Below the pieces are notes generated by a model, which ran no database searches, was not told the DNA's origin, and was given only the letters and a program-made list of their open reading frames with translations. A stretch of 40,014 nt of DNA, taken from NCBI GenBank assembly GCA_038746835.1, contig JBCDKH010000010.1, positions 1-40,014 on the forward strand. The letters run 5' to 3'. Source of the DNA: Planctomycetota bacterium. GTDB taxonomy: Bacteria > Planctomycetota > Phycisphaerae > Tepidisphaerales > Tepidisphaeraceae. Both the position numbers and the translations under genes were made by a program. Position 1 is the stretch's first letter, and every line of letters begins with the position of its first letter. Of this stretch, positions 1-8,449 are shown one piece after another.

Positions 1-22
1 GCCGCGACGGTGCCGGAGCCGG

Positions 23-1699
23 CTATCGCGACGTCGCTGGTCGGGTTGCTGGCGCTGCGTCGTCGAGCACGTAGATGACGCCGTCGTCACCCGGCTGCCG
101 AGGCATCGCGACGAGGCCGATCAAGTCGGCAAACTGCTCGGGTGGGACGGCACCGTTGTCCTCGCCGTCTCGCTCATCGAGCACGACGAACGCTCCGCCG
201 TCGGTTGTGAAGGCAGTCTGAATGCGATCGAGCTCGTCGGCGTCAGGCGACCACGACGCTCCGGGCACCCGCCATCGCACGTACCCGCCGCGGGCGGCGA
301 GGACTTTGGAGTGCTGTCCGTACGACGCGACCCACGCCCCGCGCGGCAGCGTCTTGATCAGCCGACGCGTCACCGGCGATGTCGACAGCTTCGGCGTCGG
401 CCCCTGCTCATCGACGCGGCGATCGAGCGCGTAGCCGATCGTGCGATCGACGTTCCGTCCAACGATCAGCCCGACCAGCACCACGCCGGCCACCAGCGAC
501 ACGGTCCTCGGCAACCGGACTGACACGCGACTGAAGACCACGACCCCTGCGGTCAGCAGCAACACCTGCACCGGCATCATCAGCCGATAGTCCGCGTATC
601 CCTGATCAAGGAAGACTTTCACGAGCAGGATGAAGCTCACATACCCCACCGCTGCAAGCACGAACACGGGAACAACCGACGAAGGCTGACCGACTTCAGT
701 CGGTCTGAGTCTGCTTCGAAAACGAACCAACCCAATCCCCATACCCACCAGCACCACCCAGATCCCCACCACCCAGCCCACCCCGATCCCCAACCCCGGA
801 TCGGGCCACACCCAGTCCACCACCTGATCCCCGATCGTCTCGAGGTTGAACACCAGAAGCTCCCATCGCTCGCTCCACGTGACGTCCAGCGCTTCCTTGC
901 GACCCGTCGCCCGGGCACCGACGTGGACGTTGCGCAGCGCCCACGCCCCGACGAATGACGCCCCGACTAGCAAGGTGGTGCCGCTTTGCAAAACGATCCT
1001 CCGACGTCCCACAGGCTGAGCCTGTTGGCTCGTCAGCGCGACGACGACCAGCAGCAACGGAACGCCGACGACCAGCGACATACCCGCGTAGCGAGTCAGA
1101 TACGCGAGCCCCGTCAGCACGCCCAGCAAGCCTGCGACTTTCCATGACGGTCGGCTCACGTGCCGAACGACCAGCAGCAACGTCAGCAGCGTCAGTGTGA
1201 CGAAGATTGGCTCCGTCCAGACGTGCACATAAACGCGGAGCACCTTCGGCTGGCACGCCACCAACCACGCCGCCGCCGCGGCGGGCCAGAGGGTCGTGAC
1301 ACCGTCGCCTTCATCGTCCGATTGTCGAAGCCGAATACCCGAGGGCGCCCATGCCGTCGTCGCAGCCACGAGCGCGATCAAGCCGCCGAGCAAAACGACG
1401 TGCAGCAACCGCGCGGCCTGCCCCGGCGTCAGACCCGTCGCCATCGACAGCCACGCCAGAACCGTCGGAAACAAGCCTGGCCACCAGGACAGTGGCCGGT
1501 AAACAACCCGCCCGTCCTCCACCTGCGACACCGACACGCCGTGGCCCTCGGTCACACTCTGCGCCGCACGCAGGTACTGCAGCGAGTCCCGGCTGGTCAG
1601 TGGGCCCCACGTCGTCGCGACGAAGTGGAGCACCATGACGAACACGATCGCCCCGCCGATGATGACCAGCGGCAGACGGTGCTCGCGCGCGATCGTCAT
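23..1699 (-). CDS. GT39-like (GT-C) membrane glycosyltransferase
   Basis: Polytopic membrane protein of about 558 residues, probably a lipid-sugar-dependent glycosyltransferase of the ArnT/PMT (GT39-like) superfamily. After the first transmembrane helix comes an acidic first loop, RDSLQYLRAAQS, as in GT-C enzymes where an Asp in this loop is catalytic. About ten more hydrophobic segments follow, then a soluble C-terminal domain of about 120 residues. The frame stays open upstream to 1891, but that extension (Arg-rich, no signal) overlaps the upstream gene. The ATG at 1699 overlaps the flavoprotein stop as ATGA, which suggests translational coupling and fixes the start. The sugar donor and acceptor cannot be read from the sequence. 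Confidence 0.72.
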   Translation of the reverse strand: MTIAREHRLPLVIIGGAIVFVMVLHFVATTWGPLTSRDSLQYLRAAQSVTEGHGVSVSQVEDGRVVYRPLSWWPGLFPTVLAWLSMATGLTPGQAARLLHVVLLGGLIALVAATTAWAPSGIRLRQSDDEGDGVTTLWPAAAAAWLVACQPKVLRVYVHVWTEPIFVTLTLLTLLLVVRHVSRPSWKVAGLLGVLTGLAYLTRYAGMSLVVGVPLLLVVVALTSQQAQPVGRRRIVLQSGTTLLVGASFVGAWALRNVHVGARATGRKEALDVTWSERWELLVFNLETIGDQVVDWVWPDPGLGIGVGWVVGIWVVLVGMGIGLVRFRSRLRPTEVGQPSSVVPVFVLAAVGYVSFILLVKVFLDQGYADYRLMMPVQVLLLTAGVVVFSRVSVRLPRTVSLVAGVVLVGLIVGRNVDRTIGYALDRRVDEQGPTPKLSTSPVTRRLIKTLPRGAWVASYGQHSKVLAARGGYVRWRVPGASWSPDADELDRIQTAFTTDGGAFVVLDERDGEDNGAVPPEQFADLIGLVAMPRQPGDDGVIYVLDDAAPATRPATSR

Positions 1700-2964
1700 G
1701 CTGACACTCCGGCCCGGCCAGCGAGGAAACCCGTCGCCCAGGCCCACTGGAAGTTGAACCCACCGATTCGGCCGTCGACGTCGAGGATCTCGCCAGCAAG
1801 ATGCAGCCCGGACGTGACGCGGCTGCTCATCGTCTTCCACGCCACTTCGGACAATGGCACACCGCCGGCCGTCACTTCCGCGTGGTTCCATCCGCGCGCC
1901 TGCTCGACGGGCAGCTCCAGGTTTGTCAGTGCGTGGACGAGCTTGCGCCGGTCGTCACGTCGGACCTGAGCGAGCGGCGTTTTGTCGTCCACGCCGGTCT
2001 GCCACAGCACTGCTTCCGACACCTTCTCGGGTAACGGCGAACGCGAATCCGACTCGGCGGTCGACCACTGCTTGAGCGTCGACCGCAGCGGCAGCTTGGG
2101 CGTCTTCTCGGCCATGTGCAGCAGCGTCGCTTCGACCGACTCGAACGTCTCGTCCGGCAACAGATTCAGGTACCACTTCACCTCGCGACCCGCGGCCTTG
2201 TTTGCGAGCCAGTGGCGACTCGCGTCCATCGCGAGCGGGCCGCTCACGCCGAAGTGCGTCCAGAGCAGCGAACCGCGTCTTCGATCCACGGGCTTGCCGT
2301 CGGCCGTCGTGGTGATCTCGGCCTCGTGGCTGATGCCGGCCAAGTCGCCGTGGAAGAAGTGCTGCTGCAGCGTCATCGAAACGAGCGCTTCGTGCGTCCC
2401 GCCGACGGTGTGGCCGAGGGTCCTGGCCAAGACATAGCCGCCGCCGTCGCTGCCGGTCCTGGGCAAGCTACGTCCGCCAGAGCAGAGCACGACGCGACGG
2501 CATTGGTGTTCACCCCGCGGCGTGCGGACGACGAAGGAGTCGTCGGCCTGCTCAATCGACGTCACGCGGTGTTCCGTCAAAAGCGTCGCCCCGCGATCAG
2601 CCAGGCGCGTCAGCAGCGCGTCTAAGACCGTCCGCGCCTTGTCCGTCGTCGGGAAGAGCTTGCCGGTCGGCTCGCGTTTGAGCTCGACGCCCATGTCACG
2701 AAGCCACGCGATCGTGTCATCGACGGTGAAGCTGGCCAGGACGTTCTTGACGAAGTTGCGCGTGGCCGCGTTGTAGTCGCGGGCGTCGATCTTGTGATGG
2801 GTCACGTTGCACCGCCCACCGCCTGCCACCAGGATTTTCGCTCCGACCTTCCTCGCCCCGTCGAACACGACGACGCGTGCCTTGGGATTCGCCTCCGCCG
2901 CGAAGATGCCCGCCGCCAGTCCCGCCGCCCCGCCGCCGACGATGCCCAAGTCCCAGTCGCTCAC
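1696..2964 (-). CDS. NAD(P)/FAD-dependent oxidoreductase, HI0933/YhiN (BaiN-like) family
   Basis: Flavoprotein of 422 residues with a GTG start. The N-terminal dinucleotide-binding motif GIVGGGAAGLAAG (residues 7-19) is followed by the family hallmark GAKILVAGGGRCNVTH near residues 42-57, typical of the HI0933/YhiN family. The C-terminal stretch GGFNFQWAWATGFLAG is the usual FAD-contacting end. Length matches the family (about 400-420). The physiological substrate of the family is mostly unknown; some members reduce bile-acid intermediates. The gene is divergent from the VTT-domain gene (66 bp apart) and is the first gene of a two-gene unit with the GT39-like gene. Confidence 0.9.
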   Translation of the reverse strand: MSDWDLGIVGGGAAGLAAGIFAAEANPKARVVVFDGARKVGAKILVAGGGRCNVTHHKIDARDYNAATRNFVKNVLASFTVDDTIAWLRDMGVELKREPTGKLFPTTDKARTVLDALLTRLADRGATLLTEHRVTSIEQADDSFVVRTPRGEHQCRRVVLCSGGRSLPRTGSDGGGYVLARTLGHTVGGTHEALVSMTLQQHFFHGDLAGISHEAEITTTADGKPVDRRRGSLLWTHFGVSGPLAMDASRHWLANKAAGREVKWYLNLLPDETFESVEATLLHMAEKTPKLPLRSTLKQWSTAESDSRSPLPEKVSEAVLWQTGVDDKTPLAQVRRDDRRKLVHALTNLELPVEQARGWNHAEVTAGGVPLSEVAWKTMSSRVTSGLHLAGEILDVDGRIGGFNFQWAWATGFLAGRAGVSA

Positions 2965-3030
2965 GCGTGCACGCTATGTCGTCGCGACCAATCAACGACC
3001 AGCGCCGACGGGCCACTACGCTCCGGGCCG

Positions 3031-3696
3031 ATGCGCTCGCTCATCCGAGTCATGCTGCCGTTGTTCGCGTTCTTTACGACGATGATGATCGTCGCGCGGG
3101 CGACGGGTCTGGTCACGCCCGCCCGAATCCAGGCCGGCCTCGAAGCCGCACGCGAAGCCTCGCCGATCTGGGCCATGGCCGTCGTTGCCGGACTGTTGAC
3201 GGTCGACCTGTTCATCTTCGTGCCGACCCTGACGGTGCTGATGCTCGCCGGCTACCTGATCGGCTTTCCGCTCGCCTTCGTCGCCGGTGCGACCGGTCTC
3301 TACCTCGCTGGCCTGGTCGGCTACGGCCTGAGCTGGAAGTACGGCGAAGCACTCGTCCGCCGCGTCGTGAAGGACGAAACCCGGCGACGCGAGATGAACG
3401 ACGCTTTCCGCACGCACGGCGTTGCGATGATCCTGCTCTCACGCGCCGCGCCGATGTTGCCGGAAATGACCGCGTGCCTCAGCGGCATGACGCGAATGCG
3501 GTTCGGCAGGTTTCTGCTCGCGTGGACGGGCAGCGTCGTGCCGTACGTGCTGGTGACGACGTTCGCCGGGTCGCGCAGCTCGCTCGACAACCCGCTGCCC
3601 GCCATCGCGACGGCCGTCGGCATGGCGGCGGTCTTCGGGGTCGCGTGGTGGCTCTTCCGCAAGCGCGTCCTGCAGGCGACGCCCGCTACCGCCTGA
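3031..3696 (+). CDS. VTT-domain (DedA/TVP38-like) membrane protein
   Basis: Integral membrane protein of about 221 residues. Hydrophobic segments lie near residues 5-25, 45-100 and 160-215. The central region has the SNARE-associated/VTT pattern: a re-entrant GYLIGFPLAFVAGATGLYLAG segment followed by a polar loop and LLSRAAPMLPEMTACLSGMTRM, resembling the R-x3-P motif of TVP38/DedA proteins. These proteins are linked to lipid flipping and membrane homeostasis. The start chosen is ATG 3031 because the open frame further upstream runs back through the divergent flavoprotein gene. The 3' end overlaps the convergent threonine ammonia-lyase gene by 11 bp. Confidence 0.75.
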   Translation: MRSLIRVMLPLFAFFTTMMIVARATGLVTPARIQAGLEAAREASPIWAMAVVAGLLTVDLFIFVPTLTVLMLAGYLIGFPLAFVAGATGLYLAGLVGYGLSWKYGEALVRRVVKDETRRREMNDAFRTHGVAMILLSRAAPMLPEMTACLSGMTRMRFGRFLLAWTGSVVPYVLVTTFAGSRSSLDNPLPAIATAVGMAAVFGVAWWLFRKRVLQATPATA

Positions 3697-4909
3697 CCCG
3701 CGGCACCCAGAAGTCGACGCCCGCTTCGCGGAGCGCCTCGTGTACCTCGGCCACGTGCGTCTTGTCGTGCGTTTCGAGCACCAGCGAGATGTCGACGCGG
3801 CCCACATCCGCAGGGCCGAAGCTGCGATCGTGATAGACCTCTTTCACGCTTGCCCCGGCCTGCTTGATCGTCGTCAGCAACGACGACAGCGACCCGGCAC
3901 GATCGCTCACGCGACACGTCAGACGACACAACCGCCCGTCTGCCGCGAGGCCGCGCTCGATGATCCGGCCGAGTACCTGGACGTCGATGTTCCCGCCGCA
4001 CAGAACGATCGCGACCTTCTTGCCTGCGAGCCCGTCACGTAGCGGACCCATCACCGCCGCCAGCGATGTCGCCCCGCTTCCCTCGACGAGTGCCTTCTCC
4101 ACTTCGAGCAGGTTCAGCACAGCCCGCGCCGTCGCGCTCTCCGTGACCTGGACGACGTGGTCGACGTGATCGCGACATGCGGGCCATGCGTTGTCGCCCA
4201 GCCGAGGGATCGCCAGGCCGTCGGCGATGCCCGGCCGTGTCTCGACGTCGATCGGTCGATCCGCTTCGAGCGCGGCCGTCAGCGTCGGCGCGGCCTCCGT
4301 CTCGACGCCGATCACGCGACACGTCGGCCGACGTTCGTGGACGATGGTCGCGATGCCCGCGATCAATCCGCCACCGCCGACGGGAACGACGATCGCGTCG
4401 AGGTCAGGCACCTCTTCCAGCAGCTCCAGTCCGACCGTCCCAGCACCGGCAATCACCGCCGGGTCGTCGAACCCGTGGATGTAGACGAGGCCACGATCAT
4501 GAACGAGCTGGTTTGCATGCTGCCGCGCCTCGCCGAACGTCTGTCCATGCAGCACGACTTCGGCCCCGAAGCTCCGACACGTCGCGATCTTCACCAGCGG
4601 TGCGGTCGTCGGCATGACGACCGTGACCGCAATGCCGAGCGCCCGGCCGTGATAGGCGAGGGCCAGCGCGTGGTTTCCAGCCGACGCCGCAATGACGCCG
4701 GTGTCGATTTCGTCGCGCCGCACGAGCAACGCGTTGAGCGCGCCGCGCTCCTTGAACGACCCGGTCGGGTGCAGGTATTCCAGTTTGCAGAACAGCTCAC
4801 ACCCCGCCGACTCCGACAGCCTCGGCGACGCATGGGTCGCAACGGGCCGCATGCCGGCGTCGCGTAGCCGGATGCCTGCTGCTTCGACATCGGCTGCAAT
4901 AGTCGGCAT
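3686..4909 (-). CDS. ilvA: Threonine ammonia-lyase (biosynthetic/catabolic type with ACT domain)
   Basis: PLP enzyme of 407 residues that deaminates threonine to 2-oxobutanoate, the first step towards isoleucine or of threonine catabolism. The PLP lysine lies in TGSFKERGALNAL (K53), the substrate loop in SAGNHALALAYH (about 76-87), and the phosphate-binding glycine loop in PVGGGGLIAG (about 176-185). A C-terminal ACT domain of about 75 residues (from about 330, CRLTCRVSDRAGSLSSLL) suggests allosteric control. The single short ACT-like tail resembles the TdcB/YgeX-type ~400-residue form rather than the ~500-residue E. coli IlvA, so ilvA versus tdcB is not resolved. The start is ATG 4909. Confidence 0.88.
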   Translation of the reverse strand: MPTIAADVEAAGIRLRDAGMRPVATHASPRLSESAGCELFCKLEYLHPTGSFKERGALNALLVRRDEIDTGVIAASAGNHALALAYHGRALGIAVTVVMPTTAPLVKIATCRSFGAEVVLHGQTFGEARQHANQLVHDRGLVYIHGFDDPAVIAGAGTVGLELLEEVPDLDAIVVPVGGGGLIAGIATIVHERRPTCRVIGVETEAAPTLTAALEADRPIDVETRPGIADGLAIPRLGDNAWPACRDHVDHVVQVTESATARAVLNLLEVEKALVEGSGATSLAAVMGPLRDGLAGKKVAIVLCGGNIDVQVLGRIIERGLAADGRLCRLTCRVSDRAGSLSSLLTTIKQAGASVKEVYHDRSFGPADVGRVDISLVLETHDKTHVAEVHEALREAGVDFWVPRVRR

Positions 4910-5070
4910 CGCGATAATCTAGCTGATCGGCAGAGGGCAACGGAAGTCTCGCCGTCGCCATCCGCAGCACGCGAATCACGACGCTCGAGCGTGCCGATGT
5001 CGGGGACGCACTGCCATTGCTAAGGCGAACAGACGCTCGGATCGGTAACGCCACCAGCGTTCGTGCTGCC

Positions 5071-5379
5071 TCAGTCAGTCTTTCGATTGCGACCGTGGCT
5101 CGGCAGCCGGCTTGCGTGCTTGATCACGAGAACGAAGAGGTGGTCCGGCTCGACAGTGAGCTCGATGACGTAGGGGAACCGATCGTCGCGAGCCCGCCTG
5201 ATGCCGCGACGCTCATCGACCACCGGATAGCGCCGCGGTGCCTCAGCCGCCTGACGGGTCAAGGCCCGCATCCGCTTGATGAGATCGTCGCCCAGCCCTG
5301 CTCCCGGTTCTTGAGCGTCGAGATAATCCGCCGCCTTGATCAACTCGTTCTCTGCCTGCCGGTGAACGACGGTCCTCAC
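5071..5379 (-). CDS. RelE/ParE-family toxin
   Basis: Small basic protein of 102 residues with the ParE-like fold pattern. An N-terminal helix pair (AENELIKAADYLDAQEPGAG) is followed by YPVVDERRGIRRARDDRFPYVIEL and a C-terminal strand LFVLVIKHASR. The RxxxxRFPY signature is typical of ParE toxins, which usually poison gyrase, although some RelE/ParE members cut mRNA. The GTG start overlaps the antitoxin stop as GTGA, so the pair is translationally coupled, with the antitoxin first. Together with the upstream gene it forms a complete type II toxin-antitoxin unit. Confidence 0.82.
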   Translation of the reverse strand: MRTVVHRQAENELIKAADYLDAQEPGAGLGDDLIKRMRALTRQAAEAPRRYPVVDERRGIRRARDDRFPYVIELTVEPDHLFVLVIKHASRLPSHGRNRKTD

Positions 5380-5591
5380 CGCCGCTTCTCCAGCAGACGC
5401 GTGAACATCTCTTCGGCATCGACCAGGTTTGCCGTCCCGTTCCGAACCTGGTCCGCTCGCTCAATCGCCTCGGGACTCGCCGGTGGCTCATCGGCCTGCT
5501 CATGAAGCGACTGTTCCAGACGACGAATCAGCTCCAGCCGATCCGCCTCCGATAACGCCACCGCCGCTGCTTCGATCTCCTCAATGACCAT
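5376..5591 (-). CDS. Addiction-module antitoxin (PF09720-like)
   Basis: Acidic protein of 71 residues. The N-terminal half (IEEIEAAAVALSEADRLELI, then RRLEQSLHE) matches the helical start of the 'putative addiction module component' antitoxins, which are short, unstable and partner ParE/RelE toxins. The family's usual tryptophan-containing C-terminal helix is not obvious here; instead there is NLVDAEEMFTRLLEKRR. The gene lies 12 bp downstream of sufD on the same strand and overlaps the toxin gene by 4 bases. No recognisable DNA-binding domain is present. Confidence 0.75.
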   Translation of the reverse strand: MVIEEIEAAAVALSEADRLELIRRLEQSLHEQADEPPASPEAIERADQVRNGTANLVDAEEMFTRLLEKRR

Positions 5592-5603
5592 GCCGCAAGC
5601 GTA

Positions 5604-7031
5604 TCAGAAGACCACGTCCTCCGTCGCGTCTGCCAGGTCCTGAATGCGGAAGTCGGTCGGCAGGCCGTGCTGTTTGGCCATGTGGTCCTCGACCCGCTGG
5701 CGTACGGCCTCGACCTTGATTCGGCGCGTCACGTCGGCGGCGAAGGCGTAGGTCAACAGCCGCTTGGCCATGTCGCCGCTGACGCCGCGGCTGTTGAGGT
5801 AGAAGACAGCCTCTTCGTCCAGCGGCCCCGTCGTGCTGCCGTGGGTGCACTTGACGTCGTCGGCATAGATCTCGAGCGCCGGCTGACTCTGCATGGCTGC
5901 GTCGTCGCTCAGCAATAGGCTCCGGCTCGACTGCTTCGAGTCGGTCCGCTGGGCCTTTTGCGCGACAAAGATCTGCCCCTTGAAGATGCCGCTGGCCTCG
6001 TCGTCGAGGACGTGCTTGTACAGCTCAAAGCTCGGGCAATCCGGCTCCTGGTGATCGAGCAGCGTGTGGTTGTCGACGTGCTGCTTGCCCGTCAAGATCG
6101 AAACACCCGAAAGTGTCGCGTCGGCCCGCTCGCCATTGAGGTGAACGTTGAGGTCGTTGCGTGTCAGGAGGCTGCCGATCGTTGAGTTGTGATCGACAAA
6201 GACTGTCGACTTGCCGATGTCGACTTCCATCGTCGCCACATGCAAACCATCGCGGCCCTCGGCGTTGAGCTTGTTGTGGTCGATGTGGCAGTCGGCTCCG
6301 GCGACGATCTCGGTGACGGCGTTCGTCAGGTACGCCGTCTCCTCGGGCCCGACGAACGTCTCGACCAGCGAAAACTCGGCACGGTCACCGGCGATGACAA
6401 GCAGCCGCGGGTAGACCACGGCCTCCTCGTCGGAGGCCGAGTTGCCCGTGTTGATCGAAAGGACGTGGATCGGCTTGTCGATCGACGTCTTGCTCGGAAC
6501 GTGGACGACCGCCCCACCGCCGAGGAAGGCGGTGTTGAGCGCGACGAAGGGATTGGTCTCCACGTCGGCCTGCCGGGCTAGCTCCTTCTGAATCACGGGC
6601 TCGTTTTGGCCCATGTCGAAGAGGTCGCCGACGACAACGCCGGCCGGCAGGTCGCCGATCGTGCTGAGGTCTTTGCTGAAACGCCCGTCGACCATCACGA
6701 CGGTCGCTGCAACCGCCTCGAACGCGTACGCGTCGACGAAGACTTTCGCAGCCGCCTCGTCGCCGGTGCCGAGGGCGAACTTGCCGTTCGTCGCGGCACG
6801 CATGTTGGTGTAGCGAAACGACTCTTCCCGCTTGCCGGGGAAGCCCTTCTTCTCGAAGACCCGCACGGCTCGCTCGCGCAGGTCTTTGAGCCACTCGGGC
6901 CCGGTTGCGTCCTTGGCGAACGCGTGGGCGGCTTCAAGATGGACCTTGGACGCGTCCGCCGCCAGGTCCGCCGGCGTGGCGACTCTCTTGCCTGGAGCGT
7001 CGGTAGGAAGCGTGGTCTTGTCGTTACTCAC
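5604..7031 (-). CDS. sufD: Fe-S cluster assembly protein SufD
   Basis: Protein of 475 residues of the SufB/SufD family, scaffold partner of the SufBC2D complex that builds Fe-S clusters in the cytosol. The N-terminal region carries GFPGKREESFRYTNM, the conserved SufD entry motif, followed by a right-handed beta-helix core. Near residue 395 is DVKCTHGSTTGPLDEEAVFYL, which includes the conserved C-x-H-G motif; the His is needed for assembly in characterised SufD proteins. It begins with GTG 7031. sufB, sufC and sufS are not adjacent: the neighbours are a toxin-antitoxin pair (12 bp downstream) and a DUF1501 gene (upstream), so this sufD is orphaned from its usual operon. Confidence 0.92.
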   Translation of the reverse strand: MSNDKTTLPTDAPGKRVATPADLAADASKVHLEAAHAFAKDATGPEWLKDLRERAVRVFEKKGFPGKREESFRYTNMRAATNGKFALGTGDEAAAKVFVDAYAFEAVAATVVMVDGRFSKDLSTIGDLPAGVVVGDLFDMGQNEPVIQKELARQADVETNPFVALNTAFLGGGAVVHVPSKTSIDKPIHVLSINTGNSASDEEAVVYPRLLVIAGDRAEFSLVETFVGPEETAYLTNAVTEIVAGADCHIDHNKLNAEGRDGLHVATMEVDIGKSTVFVDHNSTIGSLLTRNDLNVHLNGERADATLSGVSILTGKQHVDNHTLLDHQEPDCPSFELYKHVLDDEASGIFKGQIFVAQKAQRTDSKQSSRSLLLSDDAAMQSQPALEIYADDVKCTHGSTTGPLDEEAVFYLNSRGVSGDMAKRLLTYAFAADVTRRIKVEAVRQRVEDHMAKQHGLPTDFRIQDLADATEDVVF

Positions 7032-7074
7032 GGCCCAGCATAGAGCCGAAAATCAACCGATCTTCAAAACCCGT

Positions 7075-8358
7075 TCAACCGCGTAGAAGCGTCGGTGCTT
7101 CCCATCGTCCGCCGAGGATGGCCGCGGTGACTTCGGGGCTCGTGTCGAGCCACTGCTGCAGCACGGCCGCGTAGCACTGACGGAAGTCGACGGTGTACGC
7201 GAGGTCGCCGTTGTCCAGCTGGACGAGCGACGGGTGCCGGCCCAGCAGGCCTGGCGTGACGCGATCGCCGAAGAAGAACATCGGCGCGGCCGCACCGTGA
7301 TCCGTGCCGCCAGACGCGTTCTGCTGAACGCGGCGGCCGAACTCGCTGAAGGTCATGACGGCGACGCGTTCGCTGTTGCCCTGCTGCCGCAGGTCAGCCA
7401 GGAAGGCGTCAATGCCCTGGGCGAACTGCTGCATGAGCCGGGCATGGCTGTTGAGCTGGTTCGCGTGCGTGTCGAAGCCGCCGAGGCTGACGTAGTAGAC
7501 GCGTGTCGGCAGCTTGCCACGAATCATCGCGGCGGTCGTTCGAAGACCGTCGCCGAACTCGCCGCGTGGGTAGTCCTTGGGCGGCGTGTGGCCCTGGATG
7601 GCGTCGAGCACCTTGTCGCTCGAGACCCGCGCGTCCATCGCGGTGCGTGTGAGGAAGTCGAGCTCGTCGCCACCAGCCTTACCGAGCTGCAACGCCGCCA
7701 TCGCGTCGGCGTCGGGGCCCTTGTAGCGGTAGTCGGCCGGGTTTTCGAAGGAGAGGGCCGTCACCTGCTCGCCCTGCATGGCGAGTCGATTGGACTCGCC
7801 GAGGCTGACCCCGATCTGCGGGTCGATGCTCTGCTCGATGCCCGCGGCCTGGTTGTTCGCGCCGGTGCCAGCGCACTGGCTGTCGAAGAACCGCCCGAGC
7901 CAACCGCTGCTCTTGGCCGCTTCGCCGGGGGTGGCGCTGTGCCAGATGTCCATCGACGTGAAGTGGCTTCGGTTCGGGTTCGGATAGCCGACGCCCTGGA
8001 CGATGCCCATCCGTCCGTCGTCAAAGAGTGCCTTGAGCGGTTCGAGGCTCTGGTGCAGGCCGACGTAGTCGCTGATGCGAAGCACCTGGTCGGGCCCGAA
8101 TCGCAGCATTGGCCGGGCCGCGTGATAGGCGTCGTCGCCGACGGGCACAACGGTGTTGAGCCCGTCATTGCCGCCAGAGAGCTGGACGACGACGAGAATC
8201 TTGCCATCGGTTCCGCTGTCAACGGCCACGCCCTTCTGCCCGAACGGATCGCCGACGGCAAAGGCGGTGCGGTTGATGAACGACGGCACCGTGACGCCTG
8301 CGGCGAGCATCGTCAGGCCGCTGGAGAGAAACGCGCGTCGGGTGGTGGGAGTGGGCAT
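7075..8358 (-). CDS. DUF1501 family exported protein
   Basis: Protein of about 427 residues. It starts with a twin-arginine-like leader, TTRRAFLSSGLTMLAAGVTV, and an Ala-x-Ala-type cleavage region near NRTAFAVGD. The body has DUF1501 hallmarks: VVVQLSGGNDGLNTVVPVGD near the start, GVGYPNPNRSHFTSMDIWHS, GGFDTHANQ, and VMTFSEFGRRVQQNASGGTD followed by HG. The family belongs to the alkaline phosphatase/sulfatase-like superfamily, but its substrates are unknown. It is nearly always next to a DUF1800 gene, as here. ATG 8358 is preferred because the upstream in-frame extension translates the tandem AAGCTTGAAG repeats. Confidence 0.88.
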   Translation of the reverse strand: MPTPTTRRAFLSSGLTMLAAGVTVPSFINRTAFAVGDPFGQKGVAVDSGTDGKILVVVQLSGGNDGLNTVVPVGDDAYHAARPMLRFGPDQVLRISDYVGLHQSLEPLKALFDDGRMGIVQGVGYPNPNRSHFTSMDIWHSATPGEAAKSSGWLGRFFDSQCAGTGANNQAAGIEQSIDPQIGVSLGESNRLAMQGEQVTALSFENPADYRYKGPDADAMAALQLGKAGGDELDFLTRTAMDARVSSDKVLDAIQGHTPPKDYPRGEFGDGLRTTAAMIRGKLPTRVYYVSLGGFDTHANQLNSHARLMQQFAQGIDAFLADLRQQGNSERVAVMTFSEFGRRVQQNASGGTDHGAAAPMFFFGDRVTPGLLGRHPSLVQLDNGDLAYTVDFRQCYAAVLQQWLDTSPEVTAAILGGRWEAPTLLRG

Positions 8359-8362
8359 GGCA

Positions 8363-8444
8363 GAAAGCTTGAAGGAGGAAGCTTGAAGCTTGAAGGTCTG
8401 GCTCGTCGCTTTTCCAAGCTTCAAGCTGCACTCTTCAAGCTTTC
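8363..8444. repeat. Nested inverted repeat built of GCTTGAAG units
   Basis: Between the DUF1501 and DUF1800 genes lie two nested perfect inverted pairs. GAAAGCTTGAAG (8363-8374) pairs with its complement at 8433-8444, and AGCTTGAAGCTTG (8380-8392) pairs with 8415-8427. The left half contains tandem GCTTGAAG words and the right half contains their inverted copies, around a spacer of about 22 bases. It fills the whole space between the two genes. It could act as an RNA hairpin between the cotranscribed genes, or be a relic of a small repeat element. Confidence 0.8.
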
Positions 8445-8449
8445 CGGTC

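Noticed and set aside
1700-1891. N-terminal extension of the GT39-like protein
   Set aside because: It is Arg-rich, lies inside the flavoprotein gene, and the ATGA overlap at 1696-1699 gives a natural start.
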